DNA from: Bacteroidales bacterium | GTDB taxonomy: Bacteria > Bacteroidota > Bacteroidia > Bacteroidales > UBA932 | Direction: 5' to 3' | DNA length: 15,494 nucleotides | NCBI GenBank assembly: GCA_017551405.1 | Contig: JAFZLP010000173.1 | Span: 1 to 15,494 of the forward strand | Part shown: positions 13,787-15,494 of the stretch, piece by piece | Layout: each line of letters begins with the position of its first letter | How positions within the stretch are numbered: position 1 is the first letter of the stretch | Position numbers and translations under genes: made by a program | The notes under the pieces: model-generated | What the model was told of the DNA's origin: nothing | Database searches by the model: none | What the model saw: the letters and a program-made list of their open reading frames with translations, nothing else

Positions 13787-15494
13787 ATGGACGTTAGAAA
13801 AACCAACGGAACCATTGAAGAATTCGACCTCGACAAACTCAAAAGAGGTATCCGTCAGACATACGAAGCAACCGGACAGGTCTGCCCCGAAGAGGTGCTC
13901 GTAAGCATCACCGACAACCTTTACATTTACGACAAGATCTCGAGCCAGGAGATCCGCCGCCAGGTGGTGAACTCCCTCATGAGCGTGAACAAGAAAGCCG
14001 CGCTCGAGTACATCGAGAAGTTCGACGCCGGCAAGGACATCCGCAAGAAAAGGGACTTCATCAAGGACTATATCAACGCCTCCAACGCCGCCACCGGCAG
14101 CAAGTTCGACGCCAACGCGAACGTCACCCGCAAGAACATCGTGACGCTCGGCCAGGAACTCTACAAGGAGAACAACATCAAGCAGAACCGCTATATCATG
14201 CAGGACAAGATCCACTCCCTCTACGGGCACGACCTTGCCGCGCAGTACATCAAGGACCTCGAGTCCCACGTACTCTACAAGCACGATGAAAGCGGCACCC
14301 CGGGCTATCCCTACTGCGTGGCCATCACCATGTACCCGTTCCTCGTGAGCGGCCTCAAGGAGCTCGGCGGCGTCTCGGTCGCCCCGACCGACCTCAAGAG
14401 CTACTGCGGCGAGTTCATCAACCTCGTCTACAGCGTCTCCAGCCAGTTCATGGGCGCGGTGGCCACTCCCGAGTTCCTCATGTACCTCGACTACTTCATC
14501 CGCAAGGACTACGGCGACGACTACCTGAGCCGCCTCGACGAGGTCGTGGAGAACAACCGCAAGGCCCGCACGCTCACCAAGGTCATCGACAACTGCTTCC
14601 AGCAGGTGGTGCACTCCATGAACATGCCGGCCGGCAACCGCGGCTACCAGACGGTCTTCTGGAACATCAGCTATTTCGACAAGCCGTACTTCGAGGGCGT
14701 CTTCTCCGACTTCCGCTTCCCGGACGGCACCGCTCCCAAGTGGGAGACCCTCTCCTGGCTGCAGAAGCACTTCATGCGCTGGTTCAACGAAGAGCGCAAC
14801 CATTATATCCTCACCTTTCCGGTGGAGACCATGGCCCTTCTCACCAACGGCGGAGACGACTTCGCCGACCAGGAATACGCCGACTTCACCTCCGAGATGT
14901 GGAGCAAGGGACACAGCTTCTTCTGCTATCTTTCCAACTCCCCCGACAGCCTCAGCAGCTGCTGCCGCCTGCGCAACAGCCTCAAGGATCTCGACGGCAA
15001 CGACGAGGAGCACAACCACACCACGCACCAGTATTCCATGGGAACCGCCTCCGTCTCTACCGGAAGCAAGAGCGTCATGACCATCAACCTCAACCGCCTC
15101 ATCCAGGATGCGGCCCGGAAGTACTTCCGCGAGAAGATGGGCGTCGACATGAAGATGGGCGTTCCCATCAGCCCCAGCGTATACGACAAGGAAACCCTTT
15201 ATCAATATATCCGCGACGCCGTTACGGTAGAGACCGAACGCGTCCACAAGTACCAGATAGCCTTCAACGAAATCATCAAGGACTTCCTCAAGGCCGAGAT
15301 GCTCGACGTCTACAGGGCCGGCTTCATCGACATGAAGCGCCAGTACCTCACCGTTGGCGTCAACGGTATGACCGAGGCCGCCGAGTTCCTCGGGCTCACC
15401 ATCAGCCCCAACGACGACTACAAGGAGTTCGTGAACATGCTTCTGGAAACCATCAACATCTGCAACCGCAGGGACAAGACCAAAGAGGCCATGT
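13787..15494 (+). CDS. nrdD: Anaerobic ribonucleoside-triphosphate reductase, 5' part
   Basis: Class III reductase makes deoxyribonucleotides from ribonucleotides without oxygen, using a glycyl radical installed by NrdG. Translation from 13787 is open to the window edge (569 codons), so the C-terminal glycyl-radical motif and zinc site are not seen. Residues about 3-90 form an ATP-cone, the allosteric domain (VRKTNGTIEEFDLDKL at the start, LEYIEKFD later). The catalytic barrel follows: GYPYCVAITMYPF, RGYQTVFWNISYF (around 285), SLSSCCRLRN with Cys392/393 as probable reaction cysteines, and STGSKSVMTINLNRL. The gene lies behind a roughly 90-nt leader with a hairpin. nrdG is commonly next and would be beyond the edge. 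Confidence 0.93.
   Translation, partial: MDVRKTNGTIEEFDLDKLKRGIRQTYEATGQVCPEEVLVSITDNLYIYDKISSQEIRRQVVNSLMSVNKKAALEYIEKFDAGKDIRKKRDFIKDYINASNAATGSKFDANANVTRKNIVTLGQELYKENNIKQNRYIMQDKIHSLYGHDLAAQYIKDLESHVLYKHDESGTPGYPYCVAITMYPFLVSGLKELGGVSVAPTDLKSYCGEFINLVYSVSSQFMGAVATPEFLMYLDYFIRKDYGDDYLSRLDEVVENNRKARTLTKVIDNCFQQVVHSMNMPAGNRGYQTVFWNISYFDKPYFEGVFSDFRFPDGTAPKWETLSWLQKHFMRWFNEERNHYILTFPVETMALLTNGGDDFADQEYADFTSEMWSKGHSFFCYLSNSPDSLSSCCRLRNSLKDLDGNDEEHNHTTHQYSMGTASVSTGSKSVMTINLNRLIQDAARKYFREKMGVDMKMGVPISPSVYDKETLYQYIRDAVTVETERVHKYQIAFNEIIKDFLKAEMLDVYRAGFIDMKRQYLTVGVNGMTEAAEFLGLTISPNDDYKEFVNMLLETINICNRRDKTKEAM

Noticed and set aside
13682..15247. A 521-codon minus-strand open frame opposite nrdD
   Set aside because: Same cause: an antisense shadow of a highly biased coding sequence, rich in Val, Gly and Glu with no recognisable domain.
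1..15494. CRISPR arrays, insertion sequences, prophage or defence genes
   Set aside because: No regularly spaced repeats, transposase or integrase motifs, or defence domains were found on either strand.

Overview
This window looks like chromosomal DNA from an anaerobic, GC-rich member of the Bacteroidales (Bacteroidota). Four things point there. There is a fimbrillin-type lipoprotein. Promoter -7 boxes of the Bacteroidota form TAnnTTTG stand before many genes. Almost every start codon lacks a Shine-Dalgarno (SD) sequence. The gene content is anaerobic: pyruvate:ferredoxin oxidoreductase, a 2[4Fe-4S] ferredoxin and class III ribonucleotide reductase. I see no transposase, integrase, phage gene or CRISPR array.

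Layout. On the minus strand, 11-1099 is a fimbrillin-like lipoprotein, followed by about 220 bp of non-coding DNA and tRNA-Arg(CCG) at 1366-1437, whose terminator hairpin folds back onto the tRNA 3' end. Rightward from a divergent promoter lie fabD (malonyl-CoA:ACP transacylase) and nifJ/por (pyruvate:ferredoxin oxidoreductase). A bidirectional terminator at 6005-6040 separates nifJ from a convergent minus-strand operon: 2[4Fe-4S] ferredoxin, a LysR-type protein consisting only of the DNA-binding part, and a membrane-anchored acyltransferase. A second divergent promoter drives, rightward, a secreted DUF1573 protein and then parE, a small PlsC-like acyltransferase and an AMP-forming acyl ligase; the last three overlap by 4 bp each. 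Next come rpsF-rpsR-rplI, ended by a strong terminator, and finally the 5' part of nrdD, which runs off the right edge.

How the genes fit together. PFOR makes acetyl-CoA and reduces ferredoxin, and the small ferredoxin nearby is a plausible acceptor. FabD, the two acyltransferases and the acyl ligase form a loose lipid theme; the adjacent small acyltransferase and ligase resemble the two halves of E. coli Aas. ParE, the three ribosomal proteins and NrdD are housekeeping functions.

Most genes here are ordinary. The most interesting signals are regulatory: a perfect SD in front of rpsR (bS18) and nowhere else, terminator-like hairpins in the rpsF and nrdD leaders, two back-to-back divergent promoters with outward-facing -7 boxes, probable leaderless starts for two genes, and the HTH-only LysR protein co-transcribed with ferredoxin.
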